A DNA stretch of 53,494 nucleotides from Bacillota bacterium. GTDB taxonomy: Bacteria > Bacillota_I > Bacilli_A > RF39 > UBA660. Of this stretch, positions 15,859 through 27,000 are shown piece after piece. How positions within the stretch are numbered: the first letter of the stretch is position 1; every line of letters starts with the position of its first letter. The stretch is from the NCBI GenBank assembly GCA_021771185.1, contig JAETPN010000008.1, positions 1-53,494 of the forward strand. Direction: 5' to 3'. Both the position numbers and the translations under genes were made by a program. Under the pieces are notes generated by a model. That model saw nothing but the letters and a program-made list of their open reading frames with translations, was not told the origin of the DNA and searched no databases.

Positions 15859-16290
15859 ATGAAAAAGGGATTATTCATTTTTAGTATTATTCTAGCTGGT
15901 TTTCTAATGTCAGGATGTACAACAAAGAATAAACTATACTGTACGAAAGTGGAAACGAGTGATACTGAAACAACGATGCAAGATCTTACAGTTCATTTTA
16001 AAGATGAAGCTGTGAAGGATATGACTTTAGATATTCGTAAAAAATTACTTCATCCAGAAGATAAAAAGTTAGAAGAAATGTATCAATCTTTATTGAAGAC
16101 CGTGGATGGCTATAAAGATAAAGAAGGATATACCATTACTTCAAAGAAATCAGGAGATATGGTGCGTGTGTCTTTAAAGGTTGAACCTTCAAAAATTATT
16201 TTAGAGGATGAGAAGAGTATTTTAGATTTAAGTGCAACAAAGAAAAGTTTAACGGAAGTTTATGAAGAACAAGGATTTACTTGTGAATAA
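15859..16290 (+). CDS. Small lipoprotein (possibly YehR/DUF1307-like)
   Basis: The 143-residue precursor carries a lipobox: FLMSGC, with cysteine near residue 20. The mature domain alternates strands and helices, contains two further cysteines (LYCTKV near the start and FTCE at the very end) that could form a disulfide, and has a long amphipathic helix. This resembles the YehR/DUF1307 lipoproteins in size and layout, but the similarity is weak. AAGGTGATGAT precedes the ATG. It lies 48 nt after spmB with a possible own promoter (TTGACT at 15813), so a spore function is not implied. Confidence 0.65.
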   Translation: MKKGLFIFSIILAGFLMSGCTTKNKLYCTKVETSDTETTMQDLTVHFKDEAVKDMTLDIRKKLLHPEDKKLEEMYQSLLKTVDGYKDKEGYTITSKKSGDMVRVSLKVEPSKIILEDEKSILDLSATKKSLTEVYEEQGFTCE

Positions 16291-16314
16291 GAATAGTTTT
16301 TCTATTCTTTTTTT
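16289..16314 (+). terminator. Terminator after small lipoprotein gene
   Basis: AAGAATAG pairs with CTATTCTT around TTTTT, with a T-run. Confidence 0.75.
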
Positions 16315-16340
16315 GATATAATGGGAATGGATGTGATATT

Positions 16341-17069
16341 ATGGAACGTTTACAAAAAGTAATTGCGGCAAGTGGCTATTGTTCTAGAAGAAAAGCAGAA
16401 GAACTAATTCAAAAAGGACATGTCTCTGTGAATGGAGAAGTTGTTCGAGAAATGGGAATTAAAGTAAATGCAAAAGATCAAATTCTTGTGGATGGCCAAT
16501 TGATTGGAAAAGAGAGAAAAGAATATTATTTATTATATAAACCTCGTGGTGTGGTCACAACAGTACACGATGATAAGCATCGTAAAACGGTGGTAGATCT
16601 TATTGATACAAAAACACGTATTTATCCTGTGGGTCGTCTTGATTATGACACGACGGGTCTTCTCCTTTTAACCAATGATGGTATTTTAGCAAATGGATTA
16701 ATGCATCCTAAAAATCAGGTGGACAAGTATTATGTTGCGAAAGTAAAAGGAATTCCAGATGGAAAAAGTTTGAAACAGTTGACTTATGGTGTTTCTGTCG
16801 ATGGTGTACGTGTACGTGCAACGCGTGTGAAAATGAAAAAAGTAGATAAAAAAAATAATACTTGTATGATTTTTTTGACAATTCATGATGGAAGAAATCA
16901 TCAAGTGAAAAAAATGATAGAAGCGATTGGGTCTGAGGTTCTCAAACTCAAGAGAGAACAAGTTTCGTTTTTAACGTTAGATGGTTTAACCTCAGGAGAA
17001 TATCGTTCGCTTACGTTAAAAGAAGTTCATAAATTGTACCATGAGCTTGGAATTACATTGAAAGATTAA
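16341..17069 (+). CDS. rluB: Ribosomal large-subunit pseudouridine synthase B (RluB family)
   Basis: RluB converts a uridine in helix 80 of 23S rRNA to pseudouridine. The 242-residue protein has an N-terminal S4 RNA-binding domain (about 1-60; RLQKVIAASGYCSRRKAEELI and GHVSVNGEVV). The catalytic domain carries the RluB/RsuA motif VGRLDYDTTGLLLLTNDG, whose Asp is the nucleophile, and the HDGRNHQVKKM segment. Length and motifs match Bacillus RluB. In many Bacillota rluB lies next to dacB-spmA-spmB, as here, which supports all four assignments. Confidence 0.93.
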   Translation: MERLQKVIAASGYCSRRKAEELIQKGHVSVNGEVVREMGIKVNAKDQILVDGQLIGKERKEYYLLYKPRGVVTTVHDDKHRKTVVDLIDTKTRIYPVGRLDYDTTGLLLLTNDGILANGLMHPKNQVDKYYVAKVKGIPDGKSLKQLTYGVSVDGVRVRATRVKMKKVDKKNNTCMIFLTIHDGRNHQVKKMIEAIGSEVLKLKREQVSFLTLDGLTSGEYRSLTLKEVHKLYHELGITLKD

Positions 17070-17071
17070 AA

Positions 17072-17099
17072 AAATAAATCGCTAGGATTTATTTTTTTT
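17072..17099. terminator. Bidirectional terminator between rluB and ferredoxin
   Basis: AAATAAATC pairs with GATTTATTT around GCTAG, with T-runs on the plus strand and matching A-runs on the other side, between converging genes. Confidence 0.7.
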
Positions 17100-17295
17100 A
17101 GTCTTCATCACTGATTGCACTTGTTGGACAACCTTCAAGGGCGTCCGTAGCTTCAGCAGCTTCTTCTTCAGTTATATTTTCTTCTTTGATTGTTTTTGCA
17201 AGTCCATCTTCATCAATATCAAAAACTTCTGGGCAAATGGCAGCGCATGCTCCACAACCAATACATAAATCTTTATTTACTTTAAATTTTTTCAT
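17098..17295 (-). CDS. fer: Ferredoxin, [4Fe-4S]
   Basis: This 65-residue acidic electron carrier has CIGCGACAAICPEVF near the start (C11, C14, C17, C21) and a distal C56 in EGCPTSAI. Three of the first cysteines and C56 would hold one [4Fe-4S] cluster, as in the single-cluster ferredoxins of Bacillota. C21 is an extra residue of the two-cluster type and probably structural. The middle region (EENITEEEAAEATDA) is strongly acidic. ATG 17295 follows GGAGGG at normal distance. The electron partner is not apparent from the neighbourhood. Confidence 0.92.
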   Translation of the reverse strand: MKKFKVNKDLCIGCGACAAICPEVFDIDEDGLAKTIKEENITEEEAAEATDALEGCPTSAISDED

Positions 17296-17448
17296 AATAC
17301 CCTCCATAAATATTATAGGTAATTCTTAATAAAAAAGCAAGAAAATATATGCGGTATATCATTTTCTTAAAAAAAGTAAATTATACCTTTTATTTTTTTT
17401 AAATAGATGATATACTAATATTGTAAATAATAAGAAGGAGTTTTTAGC

Positions 17449-17898
17449 ATGAAAGATTTAAAAAAAGAAAAGAAAATTGATACTCGTGTAATTATTGGAA
17501 TTGTAGTAGCTGTATTATTGATTTTAATTGCTTTCTTTGTATTTGCAAATTTCAACAAAGGTAATAATAAAAAAGAACTTGAAACGTCTTTAACAGAAAT
17601 GGGTAGAGATTTTTATGAAGATTTCTATTATGATCAAGTAGGAACTTCAGCAGAGGAAAGAACCTCATTATTATCAAATTTCTCAACAGTTGGAATTAAA
17701 GTAGACCTAGATAATTTAGGAAGATATAAAAATGGGAAATTCAAAGATGAAATTAGCAAATTTATAAATAAAAAAACAAATGAAAAATGCAGTAAAACAA
17801 ACACTAAAGTAATTATTTATCCAAAATCACCTTATGGTAAAACTGATTATAAAGTTGAAGTTGAATTAGATTGTGGTTTTGATAAAGAAGAAAAATAA
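17449..17898 (+). CDS. Hypothetical membrane-anchored protein
   Basis: This 149-residue protein has a basic N-terminus (KDLKKEKKIDTR), one transmembrane helix at about 13-35 (VIIGIVVAVLLILIAFFVF), and a charged extracellular domain with two cysteines (EKCSKT and LDCGF) that may form a disulfide. Its function is not recognised. AAGAAGGAG precedes the ATG. It is flanked by terminators, so it is probably expressed alone. Confidence 0.65.
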   Translation: MKDLKKEKKIDTRVIIGIVVAVLLILIAFFVFANFNKGNNKKELETSLTEMGRDFYEDFYYDQVGTSAEERTSLLSNFSTVGIKVDLDNLGRYKNGKFKDEISKFINKKTNEKCSKTNTKVIIYPKSPYGKTDYKVEVELDCGFDKEEK

Positions 17899-17926
17899 GG
17901 CAGGATAAAAAATCCTGTTTTTTTTT
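17899..17926 (+). terminator. Terminator
   Basis: CAGGAT pairs with ATCCTG around AAAAA, followed by nine Ts. Confidence 0.8.
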
Positions 17927-17945
17927 GAAACTTTAACTAAAACCA

Positions 17946-17974
17946 ATGACATATTTTGAATAATATAGTATAAT
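17946..17974 (+). promoter_or_regulatory. Putative promoter of the giant-protein gene
   Basis: ATGACA (17946-17951), 17-nt spacer, TATAAT (17969-17974), 43 nt before the ATG. Confidence 0.6.
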
Positions 17975-18016
17975 TTTAATATAAGGTAAACTGTAGTGTG
18001 GCAGTATGGTGGTAGA

Positions 18017-21000
18017 ATGAGGAAGGAAGTTAGAAATTTTATTTTTGACGTCTTATTCGGAACGTTGATCGTTTTAGAATTTTTTTTCATGCCATCTAAA
18101 GTAAATGCGATTACAGAAGGAACAATTAAGACTTTTTCTTACACTGGTGGTGTCCAGACATACAAGGTTGAAGCTGGCGGATTTTATCAGTTAGAAACTT
18201 GGGGTGCACAAGGAGGAAGTCTTCCTGGATATTATGGTGGATATGGTGGATATGCGACTGGTGTTGTATTTTTACGTAAAGACCAAAGTGTTTATGTTGT
18301 TGTTGGAGGAAAAGGAAATGGTGCAACCGGAACGAGTCAAACACTAAATGGTGGTTACAATGGTGGTGGTAAATCAACAGGTGTAGCTGGTATCAACCAC
18401 ATGTACGGATCTGGTGGTGGAGCTACTCATATTGCAACAGAACCTGGACTTTTATCTACGCTTTCTGACAAAAAAGATTCTATCTTGATTGTATCTGGAG
18501 GAGGCGGAGGAGCAAGAGACCAATCTAACCACGTGTCAGCAGCAAGATGGGGACACGGAGGATCTGGTGGTGGATATATCGCTGGAGGTGCTCAATCAAG
18601 TTATGGTGGATCTGGTTTAACAACTGTTACAGCAGTTTCAGGAACACAAACAAGTGGATATGCCTTTGGACAAGGTGGCCCTGCTACTGGTAATGGTGCC
18701 GGTGGAGGCGGATTTTATGGTGGCCTTGGAGGCGGAAGTCCTTATACTGGTTCCGGAGGTGGCGGTTCTGGATATATCGGAAACCCACTTTTGAAATCTT
18801 ATGAAAATATTACAAAGGTAATGTATTGTTACAATTGTCCACAAACATCAGATACAAACACATATACCGTTAATACAACCAATGTTAATGCATCTCCTAT
18901 TCCAAAATTTACGAAAACTGGAGATGGATATGCAAGAATTAAATTAATAAAATTTGGAAATACAGATGCGAGATTATCTTCTGTTACCATTCCAGGTGCT
19001 ACCTTTAATCAACCTTTTGATAAAGATACTTATACTTATAATCTAACTGTCGATTCAGAGCTTTATGAAATCGATGTTGATGCACTTCCTTTAAAAGATA
19101 CAACTACTGTAACTGGAACGGGAAATTATGAATTAAAAGTTGGAATGAATACAATTACGTTAAGTGGTACTGCAGAATCAGGAGATACTACAATTTATAC
19201 GTTTAATGTCTATCGCCCTGCTTCTAAAAACACATCTTTAAAAGATATTACCATCAATGAAACTTCTATTGAAAATTTTGATCCTAAAGTATTTGATTAT
19301 ACAATTTATTTGCCATATGATGCTGATGAAGTCGATTTAGGTGCTATTCATGGGCATCCAGGTCAAACAATAGATGGTTTAGGAAAGGTTAAAGTTCCAA
19401 GTGGAAGTTCTACTAAAAAAATTGAAGTAATGAGTGAAGATAAGTCGGGAACTGCGATTTATACACTCCACTTTGTAAGAGAACATTCGTCTAAATTAAA
19501 ATCACTTCAAATTGACGGATATGATTTAGATCCTCAATTTGATCCAGATACACTGGAATATACTGTAAATATTATGAATTCTACATTATCTCTTCGTATT
19601 GATGTGATTGCGTATGATGAAGAAGCAAAAGTTACGATGAAGGGATTTGGATATATCAATCAAAGTACGAATGGAACAATTACAGTAACAGAACCAAATT
19701 GTGCATCTACTGTGTATAAAATTAAAGTGATTAAGGATGATGCACCAGTTGTGACACCATATGATTTCCCATATACTGGTAAAATTCAAACTTTCACAGC
19801 GCCAATCACTGGATATTACCGTTTGGAAACCTGGGGTGCACAAGGTGGAAGTACATCAGGATATAACGGTGGATACGGAGGATATTCTACTGGTACAGTT
19901 CGTTTGAAAAAAGATGAAACTGTTTATATTGTTGTTGGAGGAAAAGGTCTTGGTGCGACAGCGCAAGGACAATCGCTTATTGGTGGATATAATGGTGGTG
20001 GTAGTGTTTCTGGAAATGGAAGAGTAAACCACATGACAGCCTCTGGTGGAGGAGCCACACATATTGCAACGAAAACGGGACTTTTATCAACGTTATCTGA
20101 GGATAAAGAGTCTATTTTAATTGTATCTGGTGGTGGTGGAGGAGCCAGAAATCAGGCAAACCATGAAGCTGCAGCAAGATGGGGACATGGAGGATCTGGT
20201 GGTGGTTACATCGCTGGAGGTGTCCAATCAAGCTCAGGTGGTTACAGTTTATCAACTTCTACCGAATTATCTGGAACGCAAACGAAGGGTCATGCATTTG
20301 GACAAGGTCAAAATGCGACTTGGGATGGTGCTGGTGGAGCAGGATACTACGGTGGTTATAGTGGGGCTAATATTGCTCCAAGAAAATATTATGGAACCGG
20401 AGGTGGAGGTTCTGGATATATTGGAAACAAACTTTTATTTTCATATCGTGAAAATATAAAAGTAATGTATTGTTACAATTGTCCAACTTCTGAAGACGAT
20501 TCTACATATACAGAAACCACAACAAATTATTCCGTATCGCCAATTTCTTATTATGCTAAATCTGGAGATGGACATGCTAGAATTACAATTTTAGAACAAC
20601 CTAGTGAAAATAATTTCTTATCGATTATTAAGACAGATAAAGGTGAACTAGATCCTACATTTGATATGACACATTTAAATTATCGTGTTGAATTAACAAG
20701 TGAGGATGATGAAATTACAATTAGTGCTGCACTAGAAGATGATAAAGCAACGATGACTGGTATTGGAACTTTTGATGTACCTGCTGGAGAAACTGATTTT
20801 CCAATTACAGTGACTGCTGAAAATGGAGATATCAAAATTTATACAATAACGGTTTCCCGTCCTGCATCATCCAACGCAAAACCATACAATATTATGATTT
20901 CAGGACTTGTACCAGTTTTATGTTCGATCAATGAGAACTATTGTAAATTAGATCATGAATTTGATCCAGAAATTCACGATTATAGTATTACAGTACCAAG

Positions 21001-24000
21001 TAGAATAAAGAATCTTGAGTTTACTGTAAATAAATCTCATAAATTCCAAAAAGTGACGGGAGAAGGGGTAGTTCAGCTAAAAGGTGGAATGAATTCCTTT
21101 ACCATTGAAGTTGAAAGTGAAGATGGGACAAATATAGAACGTTATACATATAATATTACTCGTGATATGACTGGAAATGCTAACATCGAAATGCTAGAAG
21201 TCGTAGATCCTAACATTGATATTCATTTTGATCCAGATCTTAGTGATTACTATTTCTCTATACCAAATGAATATACCAAAGTAGGATTAGAAATTACGTT
21301 AGAAGATACCGAAGCAACTTATAAAGTGATTGGAAATGAAAACTTTGAAGTTGGTTTAAATGTTGTATCAATTGAAGTAACAGCGCAAAATGGTGAAGTA
21401 AAAACTTACATGCTAAATATTTATAGAGAGCAAAGTGGAAACACATTCTTGAGTGATCTATCTGTAACTAAAGGAGATCAAACCTTTGATCTTACACCAA
21501 CTTTTAACAAAATACTTTCTAATTACACAGTTAACGTACCAAACGATGTGACAGAAGTTTCTATTAATGGAACAGCTGAACACTCATTAACAAGAGTTGA
21601 AGGGTTAGGAAAGAAAAATTTAAAAGTTGGAACGAATACATTCCAAGTGGTTACCACATCTGAAGATGGTTCTATCCAAATTTATGTTGTGTCTATTATA
21701 CGAGCAAAGGATAGTGATGCAACATTAAAAACCTTGGATGTACTCGAAAAAACATTGGATCCAGAATTTAAAAGTGATGTGTTTGAATACTTTATTGATG
21801 TAAATCCAGGAGTGACCTCTTTAAATATTAATGCAATTCCAACATCTTCTGCAGCAACATACAAAATTACAGGAAATAGTGGATTTGTTGTAGGAAAAGA
21901 TAACGTGGTAAGTATTGTTGTCACTGCTGAAAATGGAAATACAAATACATACACGATTCATGTTAATCGTCTTCCAAATAGCAACACTTATTTATCATCA
22001 TTGAATACAGATAAATATGATTTTACTGGTCTGTTTGATAAAACGGTGGAAGAGTACCACATTACAGTAGAAAATGAAGTGGATCAATTAAATGTAACTG
22101 CACTTCCTGAGGATCCATTATCAACGGTAAGTGGTGCTACAACTTATCGTTTAGCACCTGGTGAAAATAAGATTCAAATTACTGTTATGGCTGAAGATAA
22201 TTCAATCAGAGTTTATCAAATTCATGTTAATAGAAAATTAAATAGTAATGTGAATTTGCTCTCACTGAATACTTCATCTTCCTCAGCCATTGCACCAGAG
22301 TTTAATAAAGATACATTAGAATATACAATTGATGTTCCAAATGAAGAAAGTAAAATAACCGTAATTGGGGTACCAGAGGTGAAAACCTCAACGGTAACAG
22401 GAAATGGCGAATATAATCTAGAAACTGGTGAAACTACCATTGTACTCACGGTTACCGCAGAAGACGGTACGAAAAAAGAATACAAATTAAAAGTAAATCG
22501 TAAAAAATCGGACAATGCAGATGCAAGCATGATTATTGCACAGGAATCTGTATTAAGTCCAAAATTTGATAAAAATACGACAAGTTATATTTTGAAAGTT
22601 ATAGAAGATGTAACAAGTTTAACACTCAATGTTACATTAGAAGATCCAAAGGCGTCTTACGAAGTCATTGGAAATGAAAATTTTGAAATTGGTGAATATA
22701 ATCAAGTAATCGTTCGTGTTACCGCAGAAGATGGTACGGTAAAAGATTATGAATTAAAAGTTTTGAGACAAGCAAGAGGAACAACAAGTAACCGATTAGA
22801 ATGGTTGAAGATTGATTCTGGAGAGCTTACACCTAATTTTAATTCAGATACAACATATTATGAAGTAGAAGTACCATATGAGGTAGAGAAAGTAACCTTA
22901 ACCGGTGAATTAGAAGATAAAAACGCGACGGTAACTGGACTTTTAACGTACAATTTAAATGTTGGAGTTAATGTGCTAGGTGTTGAAGTAACTTCTGTGG
23001 AAGGTATTACACGTGGATATCAAGTAGTTGTGACAAGACAAAAAAATACAGAAGCACGTCTTACAAGCTTACAAGTATATGGATCTACGTTAACACCAAA
23101 TTTCCATAAAGATACATATTCTTACGAACTAAGTACGACATTAACGTCATTAGTTATTAGTGCGACACCAGTGGATCCAGAAGCAACTTATCAAATTATT
23201 GGAAATGAAAATTTTGATCTTGGAGTAAATGAAGTCATTATTCGTGTTACAGCCGCTGATGGCGTTCATACCAAAGATTATGTGTTGAATGTTTCAAAGG
23301 AAAAATCCAATAATAATAATCTAGCCTCTCTTGAAATTGAAGGACATACCTACCAACCACAATTTTCTAAAACAACTACAGTTTATTATTTAGATGTAGA
23401 TAGAGATTGTGAAATGCTTCAAATTACAGCAACGCCAGAAGATGAAAATGCAACGGTAGAAGGAGACGGACCTGTTGCGTTAAATGTTGGTGTAAACTAT
23501 GTTGAAATTACAGTGACAAGTGAGTCTGAAAATAAAAAAGTATATACTGTAATTGTAACGAGAAAAGGAAGTAATAATAATTACTTAGAAAGTTTAAGTA
23601 GTAGTGATGGAACGCTAGATCCAGTGTTTGATAAAACTCAAAATGAGTATCATATTACAGTACCTTATGAAACAACCGAAATTACATTAGAAGGAAAAGC
23701 AGAAGATAGTCACGCATCTATCACAGGGCTTGAAAAATATGCTTTAGAAGTTGGTTCAAATCGATTCCCTATTGTTGTTATAGCAGAGGATGGTAGTGTT
23801 AATATTTATACTGTTATTGTAACAAGAGAAGAGATTGTTTCATCTCAATTAAAGGATTTAAGTGTACAAAATTATAAATTAGATCAAACGTTCTCAAAGG
23901 ATGTTTATGATTATAATGTAACTATAGATAATGAAGTAACATCGCTTTCTTTAGATATCATTCCGATAGATAAAGATGCTACTTGGAAAATAGAAGGCAA

Positions 24001-27000
24001 CCATGATTTTGTTGTTGGGATGAATCAGGTAAAAATTATTGTTACGGATCGTCTTGGACAAGGAACGTCAACTTATATTTTGAATGTTAACCGACAAAAC
24101 TATGCAAATACATATCTTGCTTATATTTATCCAAGTAAGGGAGAACTTCAACCATCATTTGAAAAAACAACATTAGATTATACTGTTGTTGTTGAAAATG
24201 ATGTAGATGAAATCAGAATTGATGCAGAACCTGAATTAAGTACGAACACTTTAACTGGAGATGGTATTTATACATTAAGTCCAGGTGATAATAAAATTTC
24301 ATTAACTGTTACAACTCCAGCGGGAATTTATAGAACATATTATGTAAATGTTGTAAGAAAATTAAGAAGCGATAACCATTTGACGACATTAGAAGTAAAG
24401 GCAAACGGAAAGCTTCAAACATTGACACCAACCTTTGAACAAAATGTGTATGAATACCGTGTAGAGGTTGAAACTGGGGTTAGAAATGTCCAAATTTCAG
24501 CAACCGCCGAAGAAGGTGCAACCATTACTGGAATTGGTAATAAAACACTTCAAGTTGGTGACAATACTTTTGAGATTGTTGTAAAAGCAGAAAATGGGGA
24601 AGAATTAACTTATAAAGTTATTGTTCACAGACCTGCATCATCTAATAATCATTTAATTGAATTAATTCCAAGTGCTGGAACGTTAGAACCAGAATTTAGT
24701 TATGGAAATGAGGAATATCATTTATCTTTAGATTCTAGTGTTTCTCTTTTATCATTTGATGTAAGAACAGAAGATCTATTTGCAAAAGTAGAGGGAAATG
24801 AGCCAATGGTTATTCCAGATGGTGTATCGACAAGAGAAATTATTGTTACAGCAGAAGATGGAACAACTAGAACTTATACCATTCATATTTCTAAAGATCG
24901 TACAGATGAAGCTAGATTAAAGAGTTTAAAAGTAGAAGGATTTCATCTAAATGAAACGTTCGATCCAGATACATTCACTTATACAATGACTGTACCGAAT
25001 AGTAAAAATGTAATTTTATCTAGTGAAGTAGAAGCATTACCACTAGACAATAATGCAAACGTAGTAAAAACATCATCCTTGTTATTATCAAGTACAGCAA
25101 CAAATATTTATAGTATTATTGTTACCGCACCAGATGGATTTACAACAGCCACTTATACGATTGCGATTGAAAGAGAAAAAGGAAGCGATTCTACACTTGC
25201 TAAATTAGAATTCAATGCTGGGAAACTCACACCACTATTTACACCAACTACGATCGAATATACCTTATCTTTACCAAGGGGTGTTTCAGAAATTAGAAAT
25301 AGTGATGTAACTGCACTTCCAACAGATCCAGATGCTACGGTAACACTTCCAGAAACTTTCTATTATGATAGTGAAAATAATGTATATCAAATTAATGTAT
25401 TAAGTCCAGATAAAACTTCTACGACAACCTATACTATTCATTTAAATACATTAAAATCTAGTGATGCAACACTTAAAGAATTAACGGTAAGTGATGGAAA
25501 GTTATCACCAGAATTTTTACCAAGTGAAGAAAATTATACTGTAAATGTAAGAGATGATTTAGAAGAAATTACTATTGACGCTACTCCTATGGATGCTCCT
25601 TATGCAAAAGTAATTAGTGGAACAGGTACTTTTAAATTAGATCAAGAATCCAACAATTTTGATATTACAGTCACTGCAGAAGATGGAACAACAAAGATCT
25701 ATCATTTAACAGTTATAAAGAGTATTTCTACAAAGAAATATTTAAAAGATCTTTATTTATCCGGTGATTGTAGTAAGGAAACTTGTCCATTGAACCCAGA
25801 ATTTTCTGAGGAAACCTTTGACTATAAATTAAATATTGGAAATGAAATTGAAACTATTAATATTGAAGCAATCAAGTATCATAGTAGTCAAAAGGTTACA
25901 TTTTATGATGCTAAAACGGGGGAAGAAATCAGTGGAACTGATATCACCTTAAAAAATGGTTCTAATTTATTTAGAATTGAAGTTCAAAATGGTGTTGGAG
26001 ATATCGTTAATTATAATATTGATGTTATTCGAGAATTATCTAGCAATAATTACCTTTCTTTCTTAAAAATAAAAGATCCAGAAGTGGAATTAGAGTTTGA
26101 TAAAGAAACCTTAGAATATTTTGTAACGATTCCAAGTAATTATGATAAAGTAATCTTAGAATATGAACCAGAAGTACCAACATCTAAAGTTAAAACGCAT
26201 GGTACAACATATTTGATGCTAGGAAATAACGATGTAAAAGTAATTGTAACAGCACAAAATGGAAATAGTAGAACATACACCATCCATGTAGAACGAGAAA
26301 AGGGATACAATAATTATTTACAATCACTTACAGTATCCTCTGGTGTTATTTATCCATTAACACCAAAATTTAGTAAATTAGTAAATGATTATGTTGCAAC
26401 TGTTCCATATACAGCATCGAAAGTAAAATTAGATGCCGTTGCGGAAGATATTACGACAACGATCAGTGGAACTGGTCAAAAAGAGTTAAAAGTTGGAACC
26501 AATACCTTCTCAATTACAACGACGGCTAAAACAGGTGAAACTTTAACTTATAATGTTGTCATTACAAGAGAGAAATCAACACGCTTACATTTGAAACAAT
26601 TGGATATTCATAATGCAACAAGAGTAGAGGATTTCCATAAAGATCGTTTTACATATACAGTTGAGGCAGATGCTAGTGTATCGCAACTTAATATGACGAT
26701 TGTACCAGAACTTGAAGATGTCACTTACAGAGTGATTGGTAATAATAACTTAAAAACAGGTACGAATACTGTGATGATTGTTCTAGAAAGTAAAGACAAA
26801 ACAGTAACAACAACTTACAAGTTAACTGTGAATAAAAAAGCCTCAGATGATAATTTCTTAAAAAGTTTAAAACTGGATGAGAAGGAATTAATGAATGAAG
26901 AAAATATCAATGAGAATTATTTTGAAGTTACAGTACCATATGATACAGATACCGTGAATATCGAAGGAATCCCACGTGCAAGTACAGCTAGTGTGATCAA

